Positions 1-10,813 of a DNA stretch of 64,000 nucleotides are shown here, in pieces. The DNA is from Betaproteobacteria bacterium (GTDB lineage: Bacteria; Pseudomonadota; Gammaproteobacteria; Burkholderiales; Casimicrobiaceae). The stretch covers positions 124,001 through 188,000 of the forward strand of contig JADKEV010000012.1 of assembly GCA_016717855.1 (NCBI GenBank). The letters are read 5' to 3'. Position 1 is the stretch's first letter; each line of letters starts with the position of its first letter. The notes under the pieces were generated by a model. The model made no database searches. It worked only from the letters and a program-made list of their open reading frames with translations, and was not told the DNA's origin. A program made the translations under genes and the position numbers.

Positions 1-1
1 C

Positions 2-19
2 AACTTCAAGCTGAACTAG
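2..19 (+). CDS. 3' end of an upstream gene (last five codons)
   Basis: The window opens inside what may be a reading frame ending Asn-Phe-Lys-Leu-Asn-stop (TAG at 17-19). An aromatic residue near the C-terminus is common in outer-membrane beta-barrel proteins, but five residues cannot identify a family. The next gene has its own ribosome binding site 27 bases further on, which is consistent with a gene ending here. Only a guess without upstream sequence. Confidence 0.25.
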   Translation, partial: NFKLN

Positions 20-58
20 GCGCGGCTGGCTGCCGCCCTGGCGGGAAAGGAGCGCCGG

Positions 59-289
59 ATGACACAGAACACCGCGTGTTCGCTGATTGCCGCGGCGGTT
101 ATTGCCGCCGGCTTTCTGCTCGGCTGGTGTGCGGGCGCGGACCAGCCGGCGCCGGCCCAGGCACCGGGCTCGCCGGCGGCCGGGATCCGCGGCCACGCGA
201 CTGCCGGCGCGCGCGACTCCCGCGCCGGCGCGTCAGGCCAGTCGACGACTGTGCGCGAGCGCACAGAACATCCTGCCTTCACGCGGTAG
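59..289 (+). CDS. Small hypothetical protein with N-terminal membrane segment
   Basis: A 76-residue frame preceded by a strong ribosome binding site, AAAGGAG, six bases before the ATG. Residues 6-24 (SLIAAAVIAAGFLLGWCAG) form one hydrophobic helix or uncleaved signal; the rest is Ala/Pro/Gly/Arg-rich and probably disordered. I recognise no family. The last ~40 bases overlap the inverted repeat and -10 box that I assign to the promoter of the next gene, so either the promoter lies inside this gene's end or the frame is shorter than it looks. GC-rich random frames of this length are common, so only the RBS and the helix speak for it. Confidence 0.45.
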   Translation: MTQNTACSLIAAAVIAAGFLLGWCAGADQPAPAQAPGSPAAGIRGHATAGARDSRAGASGQSTTVRERTEHPAFTR

Positions 290-292
290 ACT
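250..292 (+). promoter_or_regulatory. Dyad-dependent promoter A (upstream of DUF3309 gene)
   Basis: TGTGCG-CGAG-CGCACA at 250-265 is a perfect 16-bp inverted repeat. After 21 bases comes TAGACT (287-292), a -10-like hexamer, placing the predicted start near 299 and the dyad centre at -41.5. No recognisable -35 box lies in between, as expected for an activator-dependent promoter. One of eight sites with the same layout in this window. The gene starts at 357, leaving a leader of about 58 bases. Confidence 0.6.
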
Positions 293-356
293 ATATTTGG
301 GTTCCTGCGCAGCCGCGCCGGGGCGCCGCTGTTTATGACACTTTGAGGGGATAGCC

Positions 357-515
357 ATGAGTCTGGGTACAATTCTTTTGATCGTATTGATCCTGGCGTT
401 GGTCGGGGTGATTCCGGCATGGCCCCATAGCAGCGGGTGGGGCTATGGTCCGAGCGGCATTGTCGGCCTCCTGGTCGTCATTGTGCTGGTCATGTTCGTG
501 ATGGGCAGGATCTAG
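357..515 (+). CDS. DUF3309 family small membrane protein
   Basis: A 52-residue protein too short for most gene callers. It begins MSLGTILLIVLILALVG and carries the family signature around PAWPHSSGWGYGPSG between two hydrophobic helices (residues 4-18 and 32-50), ending MGRI. This matches the DUF3309 family of short two-helix inner-membrane peptides, often found next to stress genes in proteobacteria. A GAGGGG ribosome binding site lies about eight bases upstream of the ATG. Promoter A (250-292) directs transcription toward it. The function of the family is not established. Confidence 0.85.
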   Translation: MSLGTILLIVLILALVGVIPAWPHSSGWGYGPSGIVGLLVVIVLVMFVMGRI

Positions 516-654
516 CGAAACCGTTGCCGGCGGCCCGCGCGAGCGCCGGCCGCCGGGGCGCACGCGCCGCAATGCGGCCGCGGTGCGCCGGTCGACAGAA
601 GTTCACCGCACAGACGGGGGGGTGCCCGCCGCAGCCAGAGAGGGGAGCGCCGGC

Positions 655-3600
655 TTGAAGGCGAGCAGCACGAAGATATTGGATGGATTGCTCCGGGCGG
701 GTGGGCGCGCAGCCGACTCCGTTCCGCCGCAGCGCATGCCTGAAGAACTGCCGCTGCGCGCCGAGCTGTTCAGCGCGGACCAGATGGAACAGCACGGCAA
801 GACGCTCGCCGCCGTGCACCAGACTGCCGCCGGCCGCGGGGGCGACCGGCTCCTCGCCCGGCTTGCCGACAACGAGCAGGTGCTGGTGGAAACCTGCGAC
901 CTGCTCACCGCCGGCGTCAAGGACAGCCGCCGCGTCACGCCCGCGGGCGAATGGCTGCTCGACAATTTCTACCTCATTCAGGAACAGGTCCGTACCGCGA
1001 CCCGGCACCTGCCCAAGGGTTACAGCAGGGAGTTGCCGCGCCTGGCGCACGGCCCCTCGGCGGGACTGCCGCGCGCCTACGACATCGCGCTCGAGACCAT
1101 CGCGCATGGCGACGGCCGCGTCGACACCGAAGGCTTGAGCCGTTTCGTCGCCGCCTACCAGTCGGTGACGCCGCTGCAGCTGGGCGAGCTGTGGGGCATC
1201 CCGATCATGCTGCGCCTGGCGCTGATCGAAAACCTGCGCCGGGTCGCGACCCGCATCGCCGCCGGCACCGTGGAGCGGATGCGCGCCGAGGGTTGGGCGG
1301 ACCAGATGATGGATGTCGCCGAACGCGACCCCACCAACCTGATCCTGGTCGTCGCCGACATGGCGCGCTCGGACCCGCCGCTGGTCAGCGCGTTTGTCGC
1401 CGAATTGGCGCGGCGCCTGCAGGGCCAGACTCCCGCGCTGGCGCTGTCCCTGACCTGGATCGAGAACCGGCTGTCCGAAACCGGGCTGTCCATCGAGCAG
1501 ATGGTGCAGGCCGAGACCCAGAAGCAGGCGGCCGACCAGGTCACGATCAGCAACAGCATCGGCAGCCTGCGCAACCTGGGCTCGCACGACTGGCGCGAGT
1601 TCGTCGAGACCATGAGCCTGGTCGAGCAGAAGCTGCGCGAGGATCCCGCGAATATCTACGGGAGGATGGACTTCGCCACGCGCGACCGCTACCGGCACGT
1701 GATCGAAAAGGTCGCGAAGGGCAGCCGTTTCACCGAGGTCGAGGTCGCGCGCAAGGCGGTGCAGCTCGCGCATGACGGCCCGGCCGGCGCCGACGACCGG
1801 GTCCGGCATGTCGGCTACTACCTGATCGACCGCGGGCTCGCGCGGCTCGAGCGCGCCGCCGGGATGCGGCAGTCCGCCGGCGCGCGCATCTTCGCCGCCG
1901 CCGCGCGCGCGCCGCTGCCGTTGTACCTGGGCGCCATCGTCTTGTTGACCGCGCTGTTCGCCGGCTTGCTGCTGGAGCAGGGGCGGGCCGGCGGGCTCGG
2001 CGGCTGGGTGCTGGTGCCGCTGGGCATGCTGTTCGCGCTGTGCGCCAGCCATCTCGCGGTCGCGCTGGTCAACTGGCTGGCCACGTTGCTGGCGACGCCG
2101 GCGTCCTTGCCGCGAATGGACTACGCGACCGGGATTCCGCCGGAATTCCGCACTCTTGTCGTGATTCCCACGATGCTGGTCAACGCGGCGGACGCGGACG
2201 AGCTGATCGAGGCGCTGGAGGTGCGCTTCCTGGCCAACCAGGACGCCAATCTGCATTTCGGCCTGCTGACGGATTTTCCGGACGCGGCCGAGCAGCGGCT
2301 GCCGGGCGACGAGGCACTCGTGCGACGCGCCCGGGACGGCATCGACGCGCTGAACGAAAAGTACCGGGACGCGGTGGACGACGGGGGCCACGACACGTTT
2401 TTCCTGTTTCATCGCCCCCGCCGCTGGAATCCGGAGGAACGCTTGTGGATGGGCTACGAGCGCAAGCGCGGCAAGCTCGAGGAACTGAACGGCCTGCTGC
2501 GCGGCGGCGCGATCGACCGCTTTTCGCACATCGCCGGACACATCGACGTCCTCTCCAACGTGCGCTTCGTCATCACGCTGGACACCGACACCCAGTTGCC
2601 GCGCGACAGCGCGCGGCAGCTGGTCGCCGCGATGGCGCATCCGCTGAACCGGCCGCGGTACGACGAGAGCCGGCAGCGCGTCGTGGCCGGGTACGGCATC
2701 CTGCAGCCGCGGATGGCGGTGAGCCTGCCCGGCGCCAACCGCTCGCGCTATGCGCAGCTCTGCGCCAGCGAGCCCGGCATCGATCCCTACACCCGCGTCG
2801 TCTCGGATGTCTACCAGGACCTGTTCGGCGAGGGCTCGTTCGTCGGCAAGGGCATCTACGACGTCGACGCGTTCCGGCGCGCGCTTGCCGACCGCCTGCC
2901 CGAGAACCGCATCCTGAGCCATGACTTGCTCGAAGGCTGCTACGCGCGCTCTGGCCTGCTCTCCGACGTGCAGTTGTACGAGCGGACGCCCGCCCGCTAC
3001 AGCGCCGACGTGAGCCGCCGGCACCGGTGGATACGCGGCGACTACCAGATCGCTCAGTGGGTGCTGCCGCGGCTGTTCGCCGAGAGCGGTGGCAACCGCC
3101 GCAACCCTTTGTCGGGATTGTCGCGGTGGAAGATCTTCGACAACCTGCGGCGGGGCCTCGTTGCCGCGGCGCTGACGACGCTGTTCGTCGCCGGCTGGAG
3201 CGCGCTGCCCGGGCCCTGGTTCTGGACGCTGGCGGCGCTGGGCATCATCCTGATCCGCCGCTCTGCGTGTCCCTGCTCGATCTCTTCCGCAAGCCCGCCG
3301 ACGCCAGCCTGCGCCAGCATCTGGCCGCGGCGCTCCGCGCTGCCGGCACGCACTTCGGGCATGCCGGGCTGCTGCTCGCCTGCCTGCCATACGAGGCGTA
3401 TTTCAGCGTGGATGCGATCGTGCGCACGGCGTGGCGGATGCTGGTCTCGCGGCGCCGGCTGCTGGAGTGGAACCCGTCGCGCGACGCGGAACGGGACGCC
3501 GCGCACCCGGAGCGCACCGATCTCATGGCATCGGTCCGGACCCTGTGGTTCGCGCCCGCCCTGGCGGCGTCGACGGGATGGTTGCTCGCCGCCACAAATC

Positions 3601-6600
3601 CTGACGCGCTGGCGGCGGCCGTGCCCGTGCTGGGTTTGTGGTTCTGCGCGCCCGCCATCGTCTGGTGGATCAGCCGGCCGCTGGTGGGGCGCGAGCCGCA
3701 ACTGAGCACGGAGCAGGAGATGTTCCTGCATCGGGTCGCACGCAAGACCTGGATGTTCTTCGCGACCTTCGTCGGACCAGATGACCACTGGCTGCCACCG
3801 GACAATTACCAGGAGCACCCTGTCGCGGTCATCGCGCACCGGACCTCGCCGACCAACATGGGGCTCGCGCTGCTGGCCAATCTGGCGGCGCACGACTTCG
3901 GCTACATCGCGGGAGGCGAACTGGTCCTGCGCACCGGCAATACGCTGCGCGCGATGCAGGGCCTCGAGCGGTATCAGGGCCACTTCTACAACTGGTACGA
4001 CACGCGGTCGCTGCGGCCGCTGGCGCCGCTCTACGTATCGACGGTGGACAGCGGCAATCTCGCGGGCCATCTGCTGACCCTGCGCGCCGGCTTGCTGGCG
4101 TTGGCCGACCAGAAAATCCTCGGCTTGCGGGTGTTCGACGGACTCTCCGACACGCTCCGCGTGCTGGCCGGGACACCGGGCGCGCCTGATCCCGGCAGGC
4201 TGACTCACCTGCGCCAGGAACTCGATTCCGCTTTCGACTCGCAGCCGGCGACGGCCGTGGCGATGGGGCGCTGGCTGGACCGGCTGCAGCGGTCCGCGCA
4301 ACACCTCGCGGAAGACGCGGGCGGCGGGGACGCCGCGGCGCCTCCCGGCGACGCCCGGCGCTGGATCGACGCGTTCGTCCGGCAATGCCAGGGCGCGCTC
4401 GACGAGCTCGCCTTGTTCGCACCCTGGTGGCCGTTGCTGGAGAGCCCCGCCGTGGCCGCGGTGCTGACGGGGCATCCGGAGGCCGGCGCGATTCCGGCGC
4501 TGCGCGATCTGGCGGCGCCCGACGTGAACCTGCTCGCCGCCATCGACCGCCGGCTGGCGGCCGGCGCCGGACCCGGCGAGCGGGAACAGCTGGCCGCGTT
4601 CCGGGATGCGCTGACCCTGGCCGGCCAGCATGCGCGCGACCGGATCGCGGCGATCGCCGATGTGGCCACGGCGGCGGGCGAGCTGGCCCGCTTCGACTAC
4701 GGCTTCCTGCACGACGAGGGGCGGCACCTGCTGGCGATCGGCTACAACGTGAGCGACCGGCGGCGCGATCCCGGCTACTACGACCTGCTGGCCTCCGAGG
4801 CCAGGTTGTGCAGCTTCGTGGCCATTGCGCAGGGCCAGTTGCCGCAGGACACCTGGTTCGCGCTCGGCCGCCTGCTCACCCGCGCCGGCGGCGACGCGAT
4901 CCTGCTGTCCTGGAGCGGCTCGATGTTCGAGTACCTGATGCCGCTGCTGGTGATGCCGACCTTCGAGAACACGCTGCTCGACCAGACGTACCGCGCGTCG
5001 GTGGCGCGGCAGATCGCGTATGGGAACGAGCGCGGCGTGCCTTGGGGGATGTCGGAGTCGGGCTACAACGCGATGGATGCGGCGCTCAACTACCAGTACC
5101 GGGCATTCGGCGTGCCCGGCCTCGGCTTGAAGCGCGGCCTTGCCGAAGACCTGGTCGTCGCTCCCTACGCGACGGCGCTGGCGCTGATGGTCGATCCCGA
5201 GGCGGCGTGCGCGAACCTGCAGCGGCTCGCGGCAGCCGGCATGGAAGGACAGTTCGGCTTGTTCGAGGCGGTCGACTTCACGCCGGCGCGGCTGCCGCGC
5301 GGGCAATCGAGCGTCGTCGTGCGCTCCTTCATGGCGCACCACCAGGGCATGACCCTGCTCGCGCTGGCATACCTGCTGCGCGGGCGCCCGATGCAGCGGC
5401 GCTTCGCCGCCGATCCCGAGTTGCAGGCGACCATGCTGCTGCTGCAGGAGCGCATCCCCAGGGCCACCGCCCATTTCCAGCAACCCGCCGCGCTCACCGA
5501 TGTCAGGGCGGCGGCCAGCGGTCCCGAGATGCCGATGCGGGTCTTCGCCACCGCGGACACGCCGATTCCCGAAGTGCAGCTGCTCTCCAACGGCCGCTAC
5601 CACGTCATGGTCAGCAACGCCGGCGGCGGCTACAGCCGGTGGAAGGACCTTGCGGTGACGCGCTGGCGCGAGGACGGCACGCGCGACAACTGGGGCATGT
5701 TCTGCTACATCCGCGACGTGGCCAGCGGCGAGTACTGGTCGTTCGCCCACCAGCCGACGCAGAAGCGGGCGACCACCTACGAAGCGATCTTCTCGGAAGC
5801 CAGGGCGGAGTTCCGCCGCCGCGACACGGTGGAGGGCGGGGAGTTCGACACCCACACTGAAATCGTCGTCTCGCCCGAAGACGACATCGAACTGCGGCGC
5901 CTGCGCATCACCAACCGCTCGCGCGCGCGGCGGACGATAGACGTGACCAGCTACGCCGAGGTCGTGCTGGCGACGCCGGCGGCGGACGCCGCGCATCCCG
6001 CGTTCAGCAACCTGTTCGTGCAGACCGAGATCGTCGCCCCGCGCCACGCGATCCTCTGCTCCCGGCGGCCGAGCTCGAAGGAGGAGCAGCCGCCGTGGCT
6101 GCTGCACGTGATGGTGGTGCATGGCGCCGACGTCGGCGAGATTTCGTACGAGACCGACCGCGCGCGCTTCATCGGCCGCGGGCGCACCGCCGCCGCGCCA
6201 CAGGCGCTGCGCGCCATGGGCGCGCTCTCGGGCAGCGAGGGCTCGGTGCTGGACCCCATCGTCGCGATCCGCTACCGGCTCATGCTCGACCCCGACCAGA
6301 CCGCGGTGATCGACGTGGTCACCGGGGTGTGCGAGCACCGCGACGCGGCGCTGGCGCTGACCGGAAAGTACCAGGACCGCCATCTGGCGGACCGCGTGTT
6401 CGACCTGGCGTGGACGCACAGCTGGGTGGCGCTGCGGCAGATCAACGCCACCGAGTCCGACGCGCAGCTCTACGGCCGCCTCGCGGGCTCGGTCATCTAC
6501 GCCAACGCGCCGCTGCGCGCGGCCGCCAGCGTGCTCGCGCAGAACCGCCGCGGCCAGTCCGGGCTGTGGAGCTACGCGATATCCGGCGACCTGCCCATCG

Positions 6601-9469
6601 TCCTGCTGCAGATCCGCGACGCGGAGAACATCGACCTGGTGCGCCAGCTGGTGCAGGCGCATGCGTACTGGCGGCTCAAGGGGCTGGCGGTGGATCTGGT
6701 GATCTGGAACGAGGACCGCGCCGGCTACCGGCAGCTGCTGCAGGAACAGATCATGGGCCTGATCGCCGCCGGCGTCGAAGCGCACCTGATGGACCGGCCC
6801 GGCGGCATCTTCGTCCGCCGCGCCGAACAGATCGCCGACGAGGACCGGGTGCTGCTGCAGTCGGTGGCGCACGCCATCATCACCGACCGGCGCGGCGCGC
6901 TGACCGAACAGGTCAGCCGCCGCGGCACCACGGACGCGCGCGCCGCGCAACTGGCCGCGCTGCGCTTCAGGCAACTCCGCGCGCCGCGCACCGGGGAGGG
7001 CCCGGCACCGGCACCCGACGTCACGGCGCCGCGGCGCGACCTGCTGTTCTTCAACGGCATCGGCGGCTTCGCGCCCGACGGCCGCGAGTACGTGATCCGG
7101 CTGGGCCCGGGACAGACGACGCCGGCGCCCTGGGTCAACGTGCTGGCCAACCAGTATTTCGGCACGGTGATCTCGGAGGCGGGCGCGGCGTACACATGGA
7201 GCGAGAACGCGCACCAGTTCCGCCTCACGCCGTGGGACAACGATCCGGTGAGCGACGCCGGCGGCGAGGCGTTCTACCTGCGCGACGAGGAGACGGGACA
7301 GTTCTGGTCCCCCGCGCCGCTGCCCTGCCGCGGCGCGACCGCCTACGTCGCGCGCCACGGCTTCGGCTACAGCATCTTCGAACATGCCGAGGACGGCATC
7401 GCCTCGGAACTCACCGTCTACGTCGACCTCGACGCGCCGGTCAAGTACGCGGTGCTGAAGGTGAAGAACGCCTCGGGGCGCCCGCGCCGGATCTCCGCCA
7501 CCGGCTACGTCGAGTGGGTGCTGGGCGAATTGCGCGCCGCCTCGCTGATGCACGTCATCACCGAGATCGATCCGGGCAGCGGCGCGCTGTGCGCCCGCAA
7601 CGCGTACAACGCCGAGTTTCCCGGGCGCGTCGCGTTTCTCGATGTCGACGAACTCACGCGCAGCCAGGGCATCACGGTAAGCGGGGACCGCGCCGAGTTC
7701 CTCGGGCGCAACGGCAGCCTGCACAAGCCCGCAGCGATGTTCCGCTCGCAGCTGTCGAACCGGGTCGGCGCGGCGATGGACCCGTGCGCCGCGATCATGG
7801 TCGCTTTCGACCTGGGCCTGGGACAGGAACGCGAGATCGTGTTCCGCCTGGGCGCCGGCAACGAGGCCGCGGAGGCGGCGAAGCTGATGCACCGTTTCCG
7901 CGGTTCTGCGGCGGCGCGCAGCGCGCTGGAAAAGGTCCGGCAGTACTGGCGGCACGCGCTGGGCGCGGTGCAGGTCGAGACGCCGGACCCCGCGGTCAAC
8001 GTGCTGGTGAACGGCTGGCTGGTGTACCAGACGCTGGCGTGCCGCGTGTGGGGGCGCAGCGGGTTCTATCAATCCGGCGGCGCCTTCGGCTTCCGCGACC
8101 AGCTGCAGGACGTGATGGCGCTCGTCCATGCCGAACCGCGGCTGGCCCGCGAGCACCTGCTGCGCTGCGCGGCGCGCCAGTTCCGGGAGGGCGACGTCCA
8201 GCACTGGTGGCACCCGCCGCTCGGGCGCGGCGTGCGCACCCGGTGTTCCGACGACTTCCTGTGGCTGCCGCTGGCGACCGCGCGCTACATCGAGGCGACG
8301 GGCGACACCGGCGTGCTGCGCGAGACCGGCAACTACCTCGAGGGCCGGCCCGTGGGCGCCGACGAGGATTCGTACTACGACCTGCCCGGCCGGTCCGAAC
8401 AGCGGGGCAGCTTGTACGAACACTGCGCCGCCGCGATCCTGCACGGGCTCGCCTTCGGCGAACACGGCCTGCCGCTGATGGGTTCGGGCGACTGGAACGA
8501 CGGGATGAACCTGGTCGGCATCCACGGCAAGGGCGAGAGCGTCTGGCTGGGCTTCTTCCTGTACGAAGTGCTGAACCGCTTTGCCGGCATCGCGCGCCTG
8601 CATGGCGACGCGGCGCTGGCGAAACGGTGCCAGGACGAGGCGCAGCAATTGCGGCGCAATCTCGACAAGCATGCCTGGGACGGCGAATGGTATCGCCGCG
8701 CCTGGTTCGACGACGGCACGCCGCTGGGCACGGCCGCCGGCACGGAATGCCGGATCGACTCCATCGCGCAGAGCTGGTCGGTGCTCTCCGGGGCCGGCGA
8801 TCCGCAGCGCGCACGGGCGGCAATGCTGGCCGTGGACCGGTACCTGGTCCGCCGCGACAGTGCGCTGATCCAGCTGCTCACGCCGCCGTTCGATCGCTCG
8901 GGCCTGGACCCCGGCTACATCCGGGGCTACGTGCCAGGCGTGCGCGAGAATGGCGGCCAGTACACGCACGCGGCGATCTGGACCACGATGGCCTTCGCCG
9001 CGCTGGGTGACGGCGAGCGGGCGTGGGAGATGGCGACGCTGATCAATCCGTTGCTTCACGCCAGCACGCCCGCGGGCATGGCGACCTACAAGGTCGAGCC
9101 GTACGTCGTCGCCGCCGACGTCTATGCTGGACGTGGTACACCGGCTCCGCGGGCTGGATGTACCGGCTGTTCGCCGAATCGCTGCTGGGCCTGCGGCTGG
9201 AAGTCGACCAGCTGCGCGTGGCACCCTGCCTCCCCGCCGCGTGGACCGGGTTCAGCCTGACCTACCGGTATCGCGAAACCGACTATCGGATCACCGTGAT
9301 ACAGATGCCGGCCGGCGAGGGCGCTGCCGGCGCCACCGTGGACGGCGTCGCGCAACCCGGCGGCGCCATCACCCTGGTCGACGACCGGCAGGCCCACGTC
9401 GCCGAAGTCCGCGTGCACGGCCGCGCCGCCACCGCGATCACGGGCGACGCGATCCGCTTGACCCCATAA
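655..9469 (+). CDS. ndvB: Cyclic beta-1,2-glucan synthase, NdvB/ChvB type (frame broken twice)
   Basis: A giant inner-membrane enzyme (~2,940 residues, normal for the family) that makes periplasmic cyclic glucans from UDP-glucose. Start taken at TTG 655 behind GAGAGGGGAG; GTG 583 is an in-frame alternative. The GT84 glycosyltransferase domain shows LDTDTQLPRDSARQL (about residue 642 on) and RRHRWIRGDYQIAQW (about 790), among membrane segments near residues 420-480 and 850-880. The second half holds the GH94 phosphorylase-like domains that set ring size, with GSGDWNDGMN at ~8480-8510. The frame moves by -1 at ~3255: one added C in ATCCGCCG restores ILIPPLCVSLLDLFRKPAD. It moves again at ~9127, where VVAADVYA joins directly to WTWYTGSAGWMYR and about nine conserved residues are absent. 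As given, segments are 655-~3255, ~3255-~9127 and ~9128-9469. ackA follows 69 bases later. Confidence 0.9.
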
Positions 9470-9538
9470 AGCGCGCCGAATATCCTCGGACGCTGCGCAT
9501 CCCCGGGCGCGCCACGCAGCGCCGACAAGAAAGAGTCC

Positions 9539-10813
9539 ATGAACGCAAGCCGGCAATTGCACGACCATGGCCGGAGCCCCTCGCCGGAGCGCATCGCGCA
9601 GGGCCGGCACGTGCTCACGCTCAATGCCGGGTCGTCCAGCCTCAAGGCCGGGCTGCACCGCGCGGACGGCGACGAAGCGCTGGTGCTGGCGGTGGACGTG
9701 GACAGGATCGGCGGCGCCAGCGGCCGGCTGCGCGTGCGCGCCGCCGATGGCGGCGTGATCGCCGAGCGGACGGGCAACCTGTTCGATCACCGCAGCGCGC
9801 TCGCGGCATTGTTCGCCGCGCTGGCCGGGCATGCGGGAAAGGACGCGGTGGCGGCCGTGGGGCACCGGGTCGTGCACGGCGGCCCGCGCTACACGGAGCC
9901 GCAATGGGTGTCGCCGGAACTGGTGGCGACGCTGCGCGAACTCGTGCCCCTGGACCCCACGCACATGCCGCAGGTGCTACAGGGCATCGACTACGTCGGC
10001 GCGCACCATCCGGCGCTGCCGCAGGCGGCCTGCTTCGACACCACGTTTCACCGCGGGATGCCGGGCATCGCGCAGATCCTGCCTCTGCCCCGGTGGTTCC
10101 ACAAGGAGGGCATGGAGCGCTTCGGCTTTCACGGCCTGTCGTACGACTTTGTCACCGGCGAGCTGCGGCGGCTGGACCCGGCCGCCGCGGCCGGCCGCGT
10201 CGTCGTCGCGCACCTGGGCAACGGCGCGAGCATGGCCGCCATCGCCGGCGGCCGCAGCATCGACACCACGATGGGTTTCACGCCGACGTCCGGGCTGTTG
10301 ATGGGGACGCGTTGCGGCGACATCGATCCGGGCGTCCTGATCTACCTGCTCGAGCAGCGGAACATGACGCCGCGGGAACTCAACATGCTGCTGGACGACC
10401 AGGCCGGACTGCTGGGCATCTCCGGGACCAGCGCCGACATGCGCGACCTGCTGGCCGCCGAAGCCGCCGACCCGCGCGCGGCCGACGCCGTCGCGCTGTT
10501 CTGCTACCGCGCGAAGAAATACCTGGGCGCGTTCGCTTCGGCGCTGGGCGGGCTCGACGCGCTGGTGTTCACCGGCGGCATCGGCGAGAAGGCCGCCGTG
10601 ATCCGCGAGCGCATCTGCGCCGGCCAGGAGTTCCTCGGCATCGCGCTCGATCCGGACGCGAACCAGGCGCACGCGCCGGTGATCTCCCGCCCCGGCGGCG
10701 CGGTCACCGTGCGGGTGATACCGACCAACGAAGAACGCATCATCGCGCGCGACACCATCCGGCTGCTCCGTGCACAGCCGGTCGGGCGCGCACAGGGAGA
10801 AACGCATGACTGA
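9539..10813 (+). CDS. ackA: Acetate kinase
   Basis: A cytoplasmic ASKHA-fold kinase of 424 residues interconverting acetate + ATP and acetyl phosphate + ADP. Family motifs are intact: LNAGSSSLK near the N-terminus, HRVVHGGPRY, CFDTTFHRGMP, GFHGLSYDFV, HLGNGASMAAI, DTTMGFTPTSGLLMGTRCGD and FTGGIGEKAAVIRE. The protein has ~20 extra residues before the usual start of the family; a GTG at 9610 would give the canonical length, but AAGAAAGAG precedes ATG 9539. Its 3' end overlaps pgm by eight bases, so the two are probably cotranslated. No phosphotransacetylase or phosphoketolase gene is visible in the window. Pairing with glucan synthase, pgm and zwf suggests a role in balancing sugar phosphates and acetyl phosphate. 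Confidence 0.96.
   Translation: MNASRQLHDHGRSPSPERIAQGRHVLTLNAGSSSLKAGLHRADGDEALVLAVDVDRIGGASGRLRVRAADGGVIAERTGNLFDHRSALAALFAALAGHAGKDAVAAVGHRVVHGGPRYTEPQWVSPELVATLRELVPLDPTHMPQVLQGIDYVGAHHPALPQAACFDTTFHRGMPGIAQILPLPRWFHKEGMERFGFHGLSYDFVTGELRRLDPAAAAGRVVVAHLGNGASMAAIAGGRSIDTTMGFTPTSGLLMGTRCGDIDPGVLIYLLEQRNMTPRELNMLLDDQAGLLGISGTSADMRDLLAAEAADPRAADAVALFCYRAKKYLGAFASALGGLDALVFTGGIGEKAAVIRERICAGQEFLGIALDPDANQAHAPVISRPGGAVTVRVIPTNEERIIARDTIRLLRAQPVGRAQGETHD

Noticed and set aside
250..265. LexA box reading of the dyads
   Set aside because: LexA sites are CTGT-N8-ACAG; these are TGT-N10-ACA with CG at fixed inner positions and activator-type spacing.
597..617. Ninth dyad upstream of the glucan synthase
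   Set aside because: Only the right half (CGCACAGACGG) matches; the left half is AGAAGT and no -10 box stands at the required distance.
490..9224. Very long minus-strand frames (966 and 2,056 codons) opposite the glucan synthase
   Set aside because: Mirror frames of a GC-rich gene; composition is Arg/Ala/Gln/His without any domain, and the + strand encodes a clear enzyme.
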